From NCBI RefSeq assembly GCF_944387805.1, contig NZ_CALXGI010000001.1, positions 1 to 64,000 on the forward strand: a stretch of 64,000 nt of DNA. Reading direction: 5' to 3'. The stretch's first letter is position 1; each line of letters opens with the position of its first letter. The stretch comes from an uncultured Pseudoflavonifractor sp. (lineage in GTDB: Bacteria; Bacillota; Clostridia; Oscillospirales; Oscillospiraceae). Both the position numbers and the translations under genes were made by a program. The notes beneath the pieces were generated by a model. That model was not told the origin of the DNA and did not search any database. It saw only the letters and a list, made by a program, of their open reading frames with translations. Below are positions 42,374-53,767 of the stretch, piece after piece.

Positions 42374-44608
42374 TTAATACCGGTTCACCCAGCCCGAAAT
42401 GAGCAGAGTGGGCACCAGCCACATGACCATGAAAATCAGCAGGTTGGCGGGAGAGAGGGAGACATAGGACTCCACAAAGGTGAGGTAAAAGGCCAGCAGC
42501 ACGCCGACGGCAGAGCCCACAGAGGCCAGGGCGGCGCTGCCCTGTACCGCCTGCCGCAGCCTGCGGCCGCCCACCACCGCCTCGGAGAAGGGGCCCAGCC
42601 CCTCCCGGCAGAGGACGGCGCACAGGGTGTCGCTGTGTTCCTGGTCCGGATCGGACAGCTCGGTCCGCCGGGCCATCTCGGGAAATTCCATTTTCTCCAC
42701 CGGCAGCTTGAACCGCTGGCGGAGCATGGCGGGAATCAGGTTGAAGTCCCGGGTACACAGCACCGGGCCGATTTTGTTGCGGATGAGGGCGGTGAGGGCA
42801 GGGCGCACCGCGCCGTGGAGACTGTAGTTCAGGGCGAAGAGTCCGGCCAGCTCCCCGTCAATGGCGCAGAACACTGCGTTCTTCACGTTGAGCCCCTGGG
42901 GCAGGGCCACCTCCATCAGGTGCATGAAGGCAGCCGAGCCCACCAGAATCTGCTCCCCCCGGATGTCTGCGGCCAGGCCGCCCTCACACCGCTCAAAGGC
43001 GGAGCAGCGGCGGTAGATGGCCCCCTGGGAGCGGAGCAGGTCGTGGAAAATCTTGTCCAGGCCGCTGCCTGAGTCCCGGATGAGGGTGGCGGTTACTGCC
43101 ACCACCTTCTCCACCGAGAAGTTGCCGAAAATTTTGATGCCGTTGAGGGCCACCGAGCCGGGGGGAAAGAGATCGGTATCGGTGAGGAGAATGCCCGCAC
43201 CGGCGCCTCCGGCTACCCCGTCCCAGCCGGCGATGGCGGCGCCCACGCCGGACAGACGGCGGCACAGGCTGTTCCACGGCATGCCGAAGCACAGGGCCGC
43301 CGAGAAGGAGGCTGCCGCGGTGAGAGTGGCGGACAGGCACCAGAGAATCAGCTCCGGCCGCTGCCGGCCGAGAGAGGAGAGAATGGAGAAGAGAAACGCG
43401 GCGATAAACAGCAGAGGCGCGGTGACCCGGAAGACCCGCTGGGCCCCGTCGGCGCCCTGGATCTGGCTGCCGAAGCCCGCCGGGTCTCCCGACCACTTGG
43501 TGTAGGCCTCCCGGCCGTTCCACTTACCCGGGTCCAGGGTAACCAGATAGGGCTCGTGGGCTGAGGCGGCGGTGCGGCAGGCGTTGCGCTGCCCCTGCCG
43601 CTTGAGGACAGCGCCCCACATGGTCAGGCCCAGAGCCAGAGCGGACACAGCACAGTAGGGCAGCTGCCCCGCCCGGCCGCCCAGGGAGATCATGGTGAGT
43701 GCGTCGGCCAGAGTTGCGATACAGGAGAAGGACACCAGAGTGTCCATGCCCATCTGAAGCCGCAGCAGGTGGAACAATCCCCGCAGCAGCACGTCAATGC
43801 CCAGCAGCATAACTACCCCCAGCATGCCCGCCAGGGTGTACACCTGGAGCTCATAGGAGCTGGACAGCATGCCGGGCAGGGGCATGCCGAAGAAGGGCGC
43901 CAGGGTGAGATAGATCAGAGGCAGGGACAGCAGCAGTACCATGGCGGTGCGCATCCGCAGAAACTTGAGTCCCCGGCCGTACCGCTTGAACAGCTCCGCC
44001 GGGGGAATGTCGGGGGCGGGCGGGATGACGCGCCGGGGCGGGCGGATGCGGAAGGGGGGGCGCTCCTCCTCCCGGTCCACGCCGGGGAGATACTGCTCCG
44101 CGCGGCGGACCTCCTCGTCGTCCTCGATCCCCTCCTCCTCAAACATGTGGTCGGCATACTCGTCGGCCTTCCGGCGCAGGGCGTCCAGCTTGGCGGTAAA
44201 AAAGGACTTCTCCTCCCCGCCCTGGACGCCGTCTCCGACCTCAGACGCATGGGCGGAGCGGTCCTCCTGCGGGGCCGCCTCCGGTTCTTCCGGCTCATCA
44301 ATCCCGCCCGGCGCCTCTTTCCCCCGGGGGGAGGGGGCGGCGGGCCCACCGCCCTTGTCCTCCCCGGGCGGCGGGGCGGGGCGGACCTTTTTGCCGGGAA
44401 AGCGCACCACATTGTCGCCCGTCCCCTTCCGCCTGCCTGCCCGATGCTCCGGAGGCAGGTCCTGCTGGGGAATGACGGGCAGGGGGATGGTGTCGTCGTC
44501 CAGGCCGCTCTCACGGCGGTCTCGGTATTCGGCCAGAATCTCCTCCAGGGTGAATTCCGGCGTAGGCTCGCCGTGTGTATTCAGTTCGTCATCCCGATCC
44601 TTCGGCAT
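42374..44608 (-). CDS. Degenerate P-type ATPase-like membrane protein
   Basis: 744 residues. The N-terminal 200 residues are charged and Pro-rich (disordered). From about 218 there are membrane helices followed by a region resembling the cytosolic half of heavy-metal P-type ATPases. At the expected phosphorylation loop it has LLTDTDLF (474-481) instead of DKTGT. CAIDGELAGLFALNY (581-595) resembles the GVxxDGxxAG segment before the P-domain, but no GDGxND follows. Two C-terminal helices close the protein. Probably not a pump; a structural or sensory role is inferred. Lies 36 bases after rlmB. Confidence 0.72.
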   Translation of the reverse strand: MPKDRDDELNTHGEPTPEFTLEEILAEYRDRRESGLDDDTIPLPVIPQQDLPPEHRAGRRKGTGDNVVRFPGKKVRPAPPPGEDKGGGPAAPSPRGKEAPGGIDEPEEPEAAPQEDRSAHASEVGDGVQGGEEKSFFTAKLDALRRKADEYADHMFEEEGIEDDEEVRRAEQYLPGVDREEERPPFRIRPPRRVIPPAPDIPPAELFKRYGRGLKFLRMRTAMVLLLSLPLIYLTLAPFFGMPLPGMLSSSYELQVYTLAGMLGVVMLLGIDVLLRGLFHLLRLQMGMDTLVSFSCIATLADALTMISLGGRAGQLPYCAVSALALGLTMWGAVLKRQGQRNACRTAASAHEPYLVTLDPGKWNGREAYTKWSGDPAGFGSQIQGADGAQRVFRVTAPLLFIAAFLFSILSSLGRQRPELILWCLSATLTAAASFSAALCFGMPWNSLCRRLSGVGAAIAGWDGVAGGAGAGILLTDTDLFPPGSVALNGIKIFGNFSVEKVVAVTATLIRDSGSGLDKIFHDLLRSQGAIYRRCSAFERCEGGLAADIRGEQILVGSAAFMHLMEVALPQGLNVKNAVFCAIDGELAGLFALNYSLHGAVRPALTALIRNKIGPVLCTRDFNLIPAMLRQRFKLPVEKMEFPEMARRTELSDPDQEHSDTLCAVLCREGLGPFSEAVVGGRRLRQAVQGSAALASVGSAVGVLLAFYLTFVESYVSLSPANLLIFMVMWLVPTLLISGWVNRY

Positions 44609-44644
44609 AGGGCCTTCGTCCTCTTTCTGGGGTGTGGTTGGGGG

Positions 44645-45421
44645 TTACAGCCCCCGCTGGCGCACGGCCTCGTACAGCAGGATGGCCGCTGCGGCGCTGG
44701 CGTTGAGGGAATTGAGCTTCCCCTTCATGGGAATGCTGACCTTAAAGTCGCACTGCTGAGACACCAGACGGCCCATGCCGTCTCCCTCGCTGCCGATGAC
44801 AATGGCGGCGGGGCCCTTCAGGTCGGCGTCATAGAGGCTGGTGGATCCGTCTGCGGCGGTGCCGAAGATCCACAGCCCCTCGTCCTTCAGCTCCTTGAGC
44901 AGGGCGGTCAGATTGGGCACCCGGGCCACCGGCACGTAGGACACCGCCCCCGCCGAGGTCTTGGCCACCACGGCGGTGAGGCCGGCGGAGCGGCGCTTGG
45001 GGATAATGACGCCGTGGGCGCCGGCGCACTCGGCGGTGCGGATAACCGCGCCCAGATTGTGGGGGTCGCTCAGCTCGTCGCACACCACGATGAGAGGAGG
45101 CTCCCCTTTTTCCCGGGCGGCGTTGAGAATGTCGTCCACAGTGGCATATTCCCGCACGGCGGCCATGGCGATGACCCCCTGGTGGGCGTGGGTGCGGCTC
45201 ATGCCGTCCAGCTTCCGCCGGTCGGCCTCCACCACCACTACGCCCTTTTCACGAGCCGTGGAGGCGATATGGCCCAGGGTGGCGTCGGTTTCGCCTCTGG
45301 CCAGAAAAATTTTGTCAATCGGCGTGCCCGCCCGGAGGGCCTCAATAACCGCGTTGCGGCCCTCAATCATGCCGTCGGCCTCGGCCTCCGGCTCTCTTCT
45401 GCGGTTTTTCTGCTCTCGCAT
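44645..45421 (-). CDS. rlmB: 23S rRNA (guanosine-2'-O-)-methyltransferase RlmB family
   Basis: 258-residue SpoU/TrmH family methyltransferase. The three SAM-knot motifs are present: DPHNLGAVIRTAECAGAHGV, IVIGSEGDGMGRL and LNASAAAAILLYE. The N-terminal substrate-binding domain (IEGRNAVIEALRAG) is that of RlmB, which modifies G2251 in the peptidyl-transferase region in E. coli. The ATG at 45421 has AAAGG upstream. Confidence 0.92.
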   Translation of the reverse strand: MREQKNRRREPEAEADGMIEGRNAVIEALRAGTPIDKIFLARGETDATLGHIASTAREKGVVVVEADRRKLDGMSRTHAHQGVIAMAAVREYATVDDILNAAREKGEPPLIVVCDELSDPHNLGAVIRTAECAGAHGVIIPKRRSAGLTAVVAKTSAGAVSYVPVARVPNLTALLKELKDEGLWIFGTAADGSTSLYDADLKGPAAIVIGSEGDGMGRLVSQQCDFKVSIPMKGKLNSLNASAAAAILLYEAVRQRGL

Positions 45422-45596
45422 GGCATGTCCAGCCTTTCTGTTCAGTCCATAGATAAAAACAGTATAGCACATTCCTCTAGGGAGAAAAAGATAAAAATCC
45501 CCGCCGGGCGAAAAAACTGTCCGGGAGAGGGCAAGAAAATTCCGCTGTACCCCTCGCACTTCATAGAAAGTTTACAGCTTTCCGCCGGGGGCTTCC

Positions 45597-45625
45597 TTGT
45601 AATTCATAGTTGTCTGTGGTAAAAT
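45597..45625 (+). promoter_or_regulatory. Promoter of ftsH
   Basis: -35 TTGTAA (45597-45602), 17-base spacer, -10 TAAAAT (45620-45625); about 75-base leader. Confidence 0.65.
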
Positions 45626-45703
45626 GACAGACAGTTTCTAATAAGAAATATCCTGATTTTCCGGCCTTTACCGGCTCAGGATTCTGAGAACAAGGAGGGC
45701 AAA

Positions 45704-47923
<2,220 letters not shown>

Positions 47924-47935
47924 TACCGCATGCTT

Positions 47936-47974
47936 CAGAGGCCGGGCCGGTTGGCCCGGCCTCTGCCTGTTTCT
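47936..47974 (+). terminator. Terminator after ftsH
   Basis: GAGGCCGGGCC/GGCCCGGCCTC with a 4-base loop, then TGCCTGTTTCTCCC. Confidence 0.8.
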
Positions 47975-48065
47975 CCCTTCTTCGCAGATTCCCTGTTTAC
48001 CTTCCCACCCTTTTCATGTACAATATAAGGTGCCGATTGGACGAGCTTTTTCTGGAGGTGATGGT

Positions 48066-49046
48066 ATGGCGGCCAATCTTTTTCTCCCCGGCGGCGTGGT
48101 GGCCATGCCCGCAGAGGCGGCGGACCGGCTCATTGCGTCGGGCAGTGGGGACGCGGCCCTGCTCTACCTCTATTTACTGCGGAAAAACGGCGGAGCCTCT
48201 CTGGAGGAGGCGGGCAGCGCGCTCCGGTGGGACGGCGGGCGGCTCACCGCCGCCTGGGACGTGCTCTCCGGCAAGGGCCTGGCGCCCGCCATGCCCCAGG
48301 CCGCCCCGCCCCAGCCCCAGCAGGAGGAGCCCCCGGAGTACACCGCCGAGGACATCTCCCGGGAGCTGGACGACCAGGATTCCCCCTTCCCCGCCCTGGT
48401 GGGGGAGGTCCAGCGGCGGCTGGGTAAGATTCTCTCCACCGCCGATTTGAAGACCCTCTATACCCTCTACGACTTCCTGGCCCTGCCGGCGGAGGTCATC
48501 TGCCTGCTGGTGAGCTGGTGCGTGGAGGAGATGGAGCGGAAATACGGCCCCGGCCGCAAGCCCCGCATGAGCCAGATCCGTAAGGAGGCCTTTGTGTGGC
48601 GCCGCCTGGAGGTGGATACCGCCGAGGCCGCCGATTCCTACATCAAGCGGCAGGGGGAGCTGCGCACCCGGGAGAGCCAGGTGCTCTCTCTGCTGGGCAT
48701 CACCGGCCGTCCGGCGGTGGACGGAGAGCGGAAGTATATCGCCGCATGGACCGACATGGGCTTTGGAGACGAGGCCATCCGCCTGGCCTACGAGCGGACG
48801 GTGCTGAAAAAGCAGGCCATGAGCTGGCCCTATATGAACTCCATTCTCCGCTCCTGGCATCAGAAGGGACTCCATACCCCGGCGGAAATTGAGACCGGCG
48901 ACACGGCCCCCGTGCGTACGCAGGGAGCCAACGCCCCCGCGCCTGCCGGACCCGGCTCTGACCGGGACGCGGGACACATGACCGGCGACATCCAGTGGAT
49001 GAAGGACTTTCTGGCCCGCCAGAAGTCGGAACAGGGAGGGAACTGA
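48066..49046 (+). CDS. DnaD domain protein, replication initiation/restart
   Basis: 326 residues. An N-terminal winged-helix-like part (about 1-80) is followed by two DnaD/DnaB2-type C-terminal domains (about 115-200 and 220-280), the second carrying the Y-x3-I-x3-W motif in YMNSILRSW. GGAGGTG lies about 7 bases before the ATG at 48066. It is followed after 3 bases by a DnaC/DnaI-like loader, as in other Clostridia, so the pair probably loads the replicative helicase. Confidence 0.9.
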   Translation: MAANLFLPGGVVAMPAEAADRLIASGSGDAALLYLYLLRKNGGASLEEAGSALRWDGGRLTAAWDVLSGKGLAPAMPQAAPPQPQQEEPPEYTAEDISRELDDQDSPFPALVGEVQRRLGKILSTADLKTLYTLYDFLALPAEVICLLVSWCVEEMERKYGPGRKPRMSQIRKEAFVWRRLEVDTAEAADSYIKRQGELRTRESQVLSLLGITGRPAVDGERKYIAAWTDMGFGDEAIRLAYERTVLKKQAMSWPYMNSILRSWHQKGLHTPAEIETGDTAPVRTQGANAPAPAGPGSDRDAGHMTGDIQWMKDFLARQKSEQGGN

Positions 49047-49049
49047 GCT

Positions 49050-50054
49050 ATGGCCTATGAACAGAACGTGCTCCGACGGGCCGTCGAGCGGCTGGAAGGC
49101 CGGCGCCGCCGCCGTGAGGAGGAGCAAAACGCCCGCAGGCGGGAGATATACGCCGCCATTCCCCGGGCGGCGGAGATTGACCGGCAGCTGCGCCGCACCA
49201 TTGTGGACATCATCTCCGCCTCCCTCCGGCAGGGCAGCGACCCGGTGCCCGCCATCGGGGTGGTGCGGGACAAGAACCTGGACCTTCAGGCCGAGCGGGC
49301 CGAGCTGCTGGTGGCCCACGGCTACCCCGCCGACGCCCTGGACGACAAGCCCGCCTGCCCCAAGTGCAACGACACCGGCTGGCGGGGTGCGGTCATGTGC
49401 GACTGCCTGAAGGCCCTGTGCGCCCAGGAGCAGATCAAGGAGCTGTCCAAGCTGCTGGACCTGGGGGAGCAGTCCTTCGACACCTTCTCCCTGGACCTGT
49501 ACTCCCCCGCCCCCTGGCGGGGAAGCAGCATCTCTCCCCGGGAGAACATGGAGATGGTCTACGAGATCTGCCTCAACTACGCCCAGAAGTTCGGCCGCTT
49601 CTACTTCAACAACCTGTTTCTCTCTGGAGCCCCCGGCCTGGGCAAGACCTTCCTCTCCGCCTGCATCGCCCGCACCGTGTCGGAGAACGGGTTCTCCGTG
49701 GTGTACGACACGGCGGTGAACATCTTTTCCCGGTTTGAGGACAAGAAGTTCTCCCGGGACGCGGACGACACCCGGGAGGCCCGGGATGAGACCCGGCGCT
49801 ACCTGTCCTGCGACCTGCTGATTCTGGACGACCTGGGCAGCGAGATGACCACCCCCTTTGTCCAGTCCGCCCTGTACACCCTCATCAACAGCCGCCTCAC
49901 CGCCGACCGGCGGACCGTCATCTCCTCCAACCTGTCCATGGAGGACGTGCGGCGGCGGTACGCCCCCCAGATTGCCTCACGGCTGGAGGGAGAATACCGT
50001 GTGCTCCCCTTCTTCGGGGAGGACATCCGCCTGCTGCGCAAGCAGAGAAGCTGA
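49050..50054 (+). CDS. DnaC/DnaI-like helicase loader ATPase
   Basis: 334 residues. A basic N-terminal coiled region is followed by a zinc ribbon (CPKCNDTGW then CDC, about 109-126), then an AAA+ domain with Walker A SGAPGLGKT, Walker B LLILDDLG and sensor ISSNLS. Arginine-finger-like RYAPQIASRL follows. Matches clostridial DnaC-like (IstB/DnaI) loaders in length and layout. Confidence 0.92.
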   Translation: MAYEQNVLRRAVERLEGRRRRREEEQNARRREIYAAIPRAAEIDRQLRRTIVDIISASLRQGSDPVPAIGVVRDKNLDLQAERAELLVAHGYPADALDDKPACPKCNDTGWRGAVMCDCLKALCAQEQIKELSKLLDLGEQSFDTFSLDLYSPAPWRGSSISPRENMEMVYEICLNYAQKFGRFYFNNLFLSGAPGLGKTFLSACIARTVSENGFSVVYDTAVNIFSRFEDKKFSRDADDTREARDETRRYLSCDLLILDDLGSEMTTPFVQSALYTLINSRLTADRRTVISSNLSMEDVRRRYAPQIASRLEGEYRVLPFFGEDIRLLRKQRS

Positions 50055-50061
50055 CAAACTA

Positions 50062-50106
50062 CCGCGCTCCGGCAGAACTTCTGCCGGAGCGCGGTTTTTA
50101 TTTTTT
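50062..50106 (+). terminator. Terminator after the dnaC-like gene
   Basis: CCGCGCTCCGGCAGA/TCTGCCGGAGCGCGG followed by TTTTTATTTTTT. Confidence 0.95.
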
Positions 50107-50112
50107 GAATGG

Positions 50113-50160
50113 TTGACATGTGTAGACCGATATGGTACATTAGGTTTACAAGAGTAGACC
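50113..50160 (+). promoter_or_regulatory. Promoter and BlaI-type operator of blaI-M56
   Basis: -35 TTGACA (50113-50118), 17-base spacer, -10 TACATT (50136-50141). The near-palindrome GGTTTAC-AAGA-GTAGACC (50143-50160) covers the start site, and a further GTAGACC half-site lies in the spacer (50122-50128). This layout fits autorepression by a BlaI/MecI-type dimer. Confidence 0.6.
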
Positions 50161-50177
50161 AAAAAGGAGGAAGGCGT

Positions 50178-50555
50178 ATGGAGCGGGTGAATCTGTCCGC
50201 CGGAGAGTGGCGGGTGATGGAGGAGCTCTGGAAGGCGCCGGCCACCCTGATGGAGCTGGTGCATGCCCTGGGTGAGAGCGCCGGATGGGCCAAGAGCACC
50301 GTGTCCACCGTGGTGCGCCGGATGGAGGACAAGGGCCTTATCCGGGCGGAGCAGGAGGGGCGGGCCAAGGTGTTCTACCCGGCCATCGCCCGGGAGAAGG
50401 CCGCCGCGGCGGAGACCGAGTCCCTGCTCTTCCGGGTGTACCACGGCAGCGTGGGCCTCATGGTGAGCACCCTGCTGCAAAACCGCCGCATCTCCAGGGA
50501 GGAGCTGAAGGAGCTCCAGGCCCTGCTGGACCAGGGAGAGGAGGAGCAGACATGA
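50178..50555 (+). CDS. BlaI/MecI/CopY family transcriptional repressor
   Basis: 125-residue winged-helix repressor. EWRVMEELWKA, WAKSTVSTVVRRMEDKGLI and GRAKVFYPAI are family features. AAGGAGG lies 6-8 bases before the ATG. The stop overlaps the M56 receptor gene as ATGA. In BlaR1/MecR1 systems the receptor's peptidase leads to repressor inactivation. Confidence 0.93.
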   Translation: MERVNLSAGEWRVMEELWKAPATLMELVHALGESAGWAKSTVSTVVRRMEDKGLIRAEQEGRAKVFYPAIAREKAAAAETESLLFRVYHGSVGLMVSTLLQNRRISREELKELQALLDQGEEEQT

Positions 50556-52909
50556 CGGAAATTCTAGTGACCTCGTCAGTGCTCATCGTGGTCATCGCCC
50601 TGCTGCGGCTGGTGCTGCGGGGGAAAATCAGCCAGCGGGTACAGTACGCCCTGTGGCTGCTGGTGGCAGTCCGGCTGCTGGTGCCGGTGAGCTTTGTCAG
50701 CAGCCCGGTGAGCGTGATGAACGCGGTGGAGCCGGTGACCGAGACCATCCAGATTGGCCGCACAGAGCAGCAGATTCCCGCCGGGACAGGCCAAATCCAG
50801 AACGTCACCGGAGGGAACTCTGCGCCCCAGACCGGCGCGGTGGCCGCGCCGTCCCAGCCCCAGAGCGGGGACACAGCCCAGATTCAGCCCGCGGAGCCGG
50901 GTGTTGACCCGGGTACCGTCCTCCGCTGGGTGTGGCTGGCGGGCGCAGCCGCGGTGGGCTGCTGGTTCCTGTTGAGCAATCTGGTGTTCCGGCGCAGGCT
51001 GGTGCGCGCAGCCCGGCCTCTGGCCGGTGCGGACTGTCCCCTGCCGGTGTATGTGTCCGCCGGGGCACCCTCCCCCTGTCTGTCCGGACTGGTGCGGCCC
51101 GGCATCTATCTGACCCCGGACTGCCCCACTGAGGGGTCTGGACTGAAGCACATTCTGGCCCACGAGCTGACCCACCGCCGCCAGGGCGACCAGTTCTGGG
51201 CCTTGATTCGGTGCCTCTGCCTGGCTATTTACTGGTTCAATCCCCTGGTGTGGCTGGCGGCGGCCCTGTCCCGGCGGGACTGTGAGCTGTCCTGCGACGA
51301 GGGGGCCATCAAGCTGCTGGGTGAGGGGGAGCGGACGGCCTACGGCCGCACCCTGCTGTCCCTGGTGACTACCGGCTCCAACCCCGCCGAGCTGCTGCGG
51401 ACAGCCACCACCATGTCCTCGGGAGCCAGAGGGCTGCGGGAGCGGATTGCCCTCATTGCAAAGAAGCCCAGGCGGGCGGCGGGGGTGCTGGCGGCGGCCC
51501 TGGTCGTTGTGGCGGTGGCGGTGGGGTGCACCTTCACCGGCGCACAGCCACAGGAGACGCTGGAGCCCTCCCCTACCGGAGACATTCAAAGCCCCAGCCC
51601 GTCCCCAACGGAGGGAACAGAGCCGGACAATTCCGCCGTGCTGGTGGACGATTTCAGCTATACCGGCATCCACCGGGACGTGACCTACTACCCCGACGCC
51701 CCCGCTGACGGCTCGGAATTTGACGAGAGCACCGCACGAACCTATACCATTGTCCTCTGCCAGCCCGTGACCCAGGGCCAGGGGGGCATCTGGTGCGTGG
51801 AGCGGTGGTACGACGACAAGGGAGAGCGGCATTTTGTCCTGCCCGACACCGACCTGCCCGCTGAGGAGTTCTACGCCCAGTGTCAGGCCCAGGCCGACGA
51901 GACGGGCAGCACCGGCAGTTCCTGGGCCGACCTGGATATCAATTGGGTGCTTTTGAATTTTGTTACGGATACGTTCCATGTAAGCAATTTCAGCTCCAGG
52001 GAGGGCAGCGACTACCTGGCCGACCGGGGCGGAACAAGGGAGACCGGAACCCGGCCCGCCGCCTCCACAGATCTTGAGCAGGCGCTGGAGGGGCTGCTGC
52101 CTGAGGGCAGCACTGCCGTCCTGACGTTGGAGCGGCACAGCGGCGGAGAGGTTACACGCAAGACCGTAACGGCCGACCCCGATCGCCTTGGTATGGGCCT
52201 GGATTGGAGGGACTGGAGCTATGCCGACGCCCCTGCGGAGGAGCCGGAGTGTGATGCGGCCATCTACCTCAGCGGCATCAGCGAACCGGCCGGCGCCGTC
52301 AGCCACCCCGCAATTGGGGATGACGGAGACTACCTGAAATTCTACCAGGGCAGCGGCCTTGTCCGACGGCACACCGATGGCACGGATATCTGGTACTATG
52401 TCCAGTCCGGCGGTGAGGAGTATGACGTGGGAGCAGAGGCCCGCTTCTGGTATGACGATGCCGAGTACATGGCGGCCCTTGCCATTGCCGTCACGCCCCA
52501 GATGCTGGAGGAGGCCAGGGACAAGTACGACATCCCGCCGGTGGATGACGACCCGGCCCATCAGGACTTTGCCCTGGTGGCCTGGGTGTGGAGCGAGCAG
52601 CTGGCGGAGAACCTGCGGAATCTGGAGCCGGACAGCCAGTACGCGGTGCTGGATGCCCAGGTGTACAGCGCGAACCTGCCCGCCTCTGGCGACTACTACG
52701 CCCCCGATCCGGGAGTGGAGGACAGCTTTGTCTTTATCCAGGAACTGGCCCTTCAGGTGCCCAACCTGTACACGGCACCCTATCAGGCGGGCAGCGGCCT
52801 CTGGGAGATTGAGGACGGCCCCTATACCGGCTGGTATGGTTGGGGGCTGTTCCGGGGCATGGAGAAGCAGGGGGACAACTGGGTGAGCAACGGAGGCTTT
52901 ACCGGCTGA
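50552..52909 (+). CDS. M56 (BlaR1-type) membrane metallopeptidase with large unknown C-terminal domain
   Basis: 785 residues. N-terminal membrane helices and the M56 core contain HELTHRRQGD (HExxH) and the downstream CDEGAIKLLG segment. A further helix (about 310-330, VLAAALVVVAVAVGC) precedes a long extracytoplasmic part. That part is not a penicillin-binding domain: no SxxK/SxN/KTG set was seen. It is rich in Asp, Tyr and Trp. Likely a signal-transducing protease for the BlaI-type repressor, sensing something other than beta-lactam binding. Confidence 0.85.
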   Translation: MTEILVTSSVLIVVIALLRLVLRGKISQRVQYALWLLVAVRLLVPVSFVSSPVSVMNAVEPVTETIQIGRTEQQIPAGTGQIQNVTGGNSAPQTGAVAAPSQPQSGDTAQIQPAEPGVDPGTVLRWVWLAGAAAVGCWFLLSNLVFRRRLVRAARPLAGADCPLPVYVSAGAPSPCLSGLVRPGIYLTPDCPTEGSGLKHILAHELTHRRQGDQFWALIRCLCLAIYWFNPLVWLAAALSRRDCELSCDEGAIKLLGEGERTAYGRTLLSLVTTGSNPAELLRTATTMSSGARGLRERIALIAKKPRRAAGVLAAALVVVAVAVGCTFTGAQPQETLEPSPTGDIQSPSPSPTEGTEPDNSAVLVDDFSYTGIHRDVTYYPDAPADGSEFDESTARTYTIVLCQPVTQGQGGIWCVERWYDDKGERHFVLPDTDLPAEEFYAQCQAQADETGSTGSSWADLDINWVLLNFVTDTFHVSNFSSREGSDYLADRGGTRETGTRPAASTDLEQALEGLLPEGSTAVLTLERHSGGEVTRKTVTADPDRLGMGLDWRDWSYADAPAEEPECDAAIYLSGISEPAGAVSHPAIGDDGDYLKFYQGSGLVRRHTDGTDIWYYVQSGGEEYDVGAEARFWYDDAEYMAALAIAVTPQMLEEARDKYDIPPVDDDPAHQDFALVAWVWSEQLAENLRNLEPDSQYAVLDAQVYSANLPASGDYYAPDPGVEDSFVFIQELALQVPNLYTAPYQAGSGLWEIEDGPYTGWYGWGLFRGMEKQGDNWVSNGGFTG

Positions 52910-52921
52910 ACCCAATAAAGC

Positions 52922-52960
52922 GCCTGGGCCGCTGCAAATGCAGCGGCCCAGGCCTTTTTT
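52922..52960. terminator. Bidirectional terminator
   Basis: GCCTGGGCCGCTGC/GCAGCGGCCCAGGC with a 4-base loop, then CTTTTTT. Confidence 0.92.
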
Positions 52961-52966
52961 GCATCG

Positions 52967-53650
52967 TTATGCGCTCTGTTTTTCCCCGAACAGCTTCTTC
53001 AGGAAAGACAGTTTTTTGGTGAAGAGCTTCACCAGCTGGCCCACCAGCAGGGCGGAGATGACGGTGCCCTCCCGGACGCCGTTGAGCTTGTGGAAGGCGA
53101 AGAGGGCGATGATGGCGGCAATGACCGTGAGGGAGCTGTCAAAGATGACCTTCACGTTGCCGAACTGGCCCTTGCTCTTCCGGCTCAGGGCCCGGACGAA
53201 GGCCTCGCCGGGGAGCATGATCACGTCGGCAAGCACCTCCAGGGTGATGCCCAGAGACATAACCACGCAGCCGATGGCCAGGTAGAGCACGCTCATGGGA
53301 TAGGGGCCGCCGTACTGGGATGGAATGAGGGAGAGAGCCTCATCCATGCACAGGCTGAAGAAGATGGTGGCAGGGATCTGGAGGGCCTGCTTCCAGGTGA
53401 AGCGCCGCACCAGCAGCGCCTCGCCCACCAGAAAGAGCATATTGAATGCGAAGGTGTACACCCCCATGGTGATGGCCACTGTGTGTCCCGCCACGGTGAC
53501 AGGGGGCGTAATCAGGCTGAGCACGAAGGGAGTGGAGGAGATAGGGGAGGTGCCCAGTCCCGCCCGGGTGATGAAGGAAATGCCGGTGGCACACACCAGC
53601 ACACCCACCAGGAACATGAGGTAACGCTTGCAGGTCTCTGTTTTTGACAT
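52967..53650 (-). CDS. YczE/YitT family membrane protein
   Basis: 227-residue, about five-helix protein of the YczE/YyaS/YitT group. FITRAGLGTSPISSTPFVLS at the start is typical. The ATG at 53650 (MSKTETCKRY) has GAGG 9 bases upstream. Separated from ygfK by a hairpin, so probably its own unit. Function unknown. Confidence 0.8.
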   Translation of the reverse strand: MSKTETCKRYLMFLVGVLVCATGISFITRAGLGTSPISSTPFVLSLITPPVTVAGHTVAITMGVYTFAFNMLFLVGEALLVRRFTWKQALQIPATIFFSLCMDEALSLIPSQYGGPYPMSVLYLAIGCVVMSLGITLEVLADVIMLPGEAFVRALSRKSKGQFGNVKVIFDSSLTVIAAIIALFAFHKLNGVREGTVISALLVGQLVKLFTKKLSFLKKLFGEKQSA

Positions 53651-53705
53651 GATGTCTCGCCTCATTTTGTCATTTTTGCCCGGGATTGGAAACGGCACCT
53701 GTAAC

Positions 53706-53740
53706 AGGGGCTCTGGGCACGGTCGCCCAGAGCCCCTGGT
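53706..53740 (-). terminator. Terminator-like hairpin after ygfK
   Basis: GGGGCTCTGGGC (53708-53719)/GCCCAGAGCCCC (53726-53737); weak T tract on the minus strand, so termination efficiency is uncertain. Confidence 0.65.
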
Positions 53741-53767
53741 TTGGGTTGCGCGCTTGTTGTTCCGGTC

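Noticed and set aside
42374..44608. Annotation of the 744-residue protein as a cation-transporting ATPase
   Set aside because: The phosphorylation motif and GDGxND hinge motif are missing, so a pump function is not supported.
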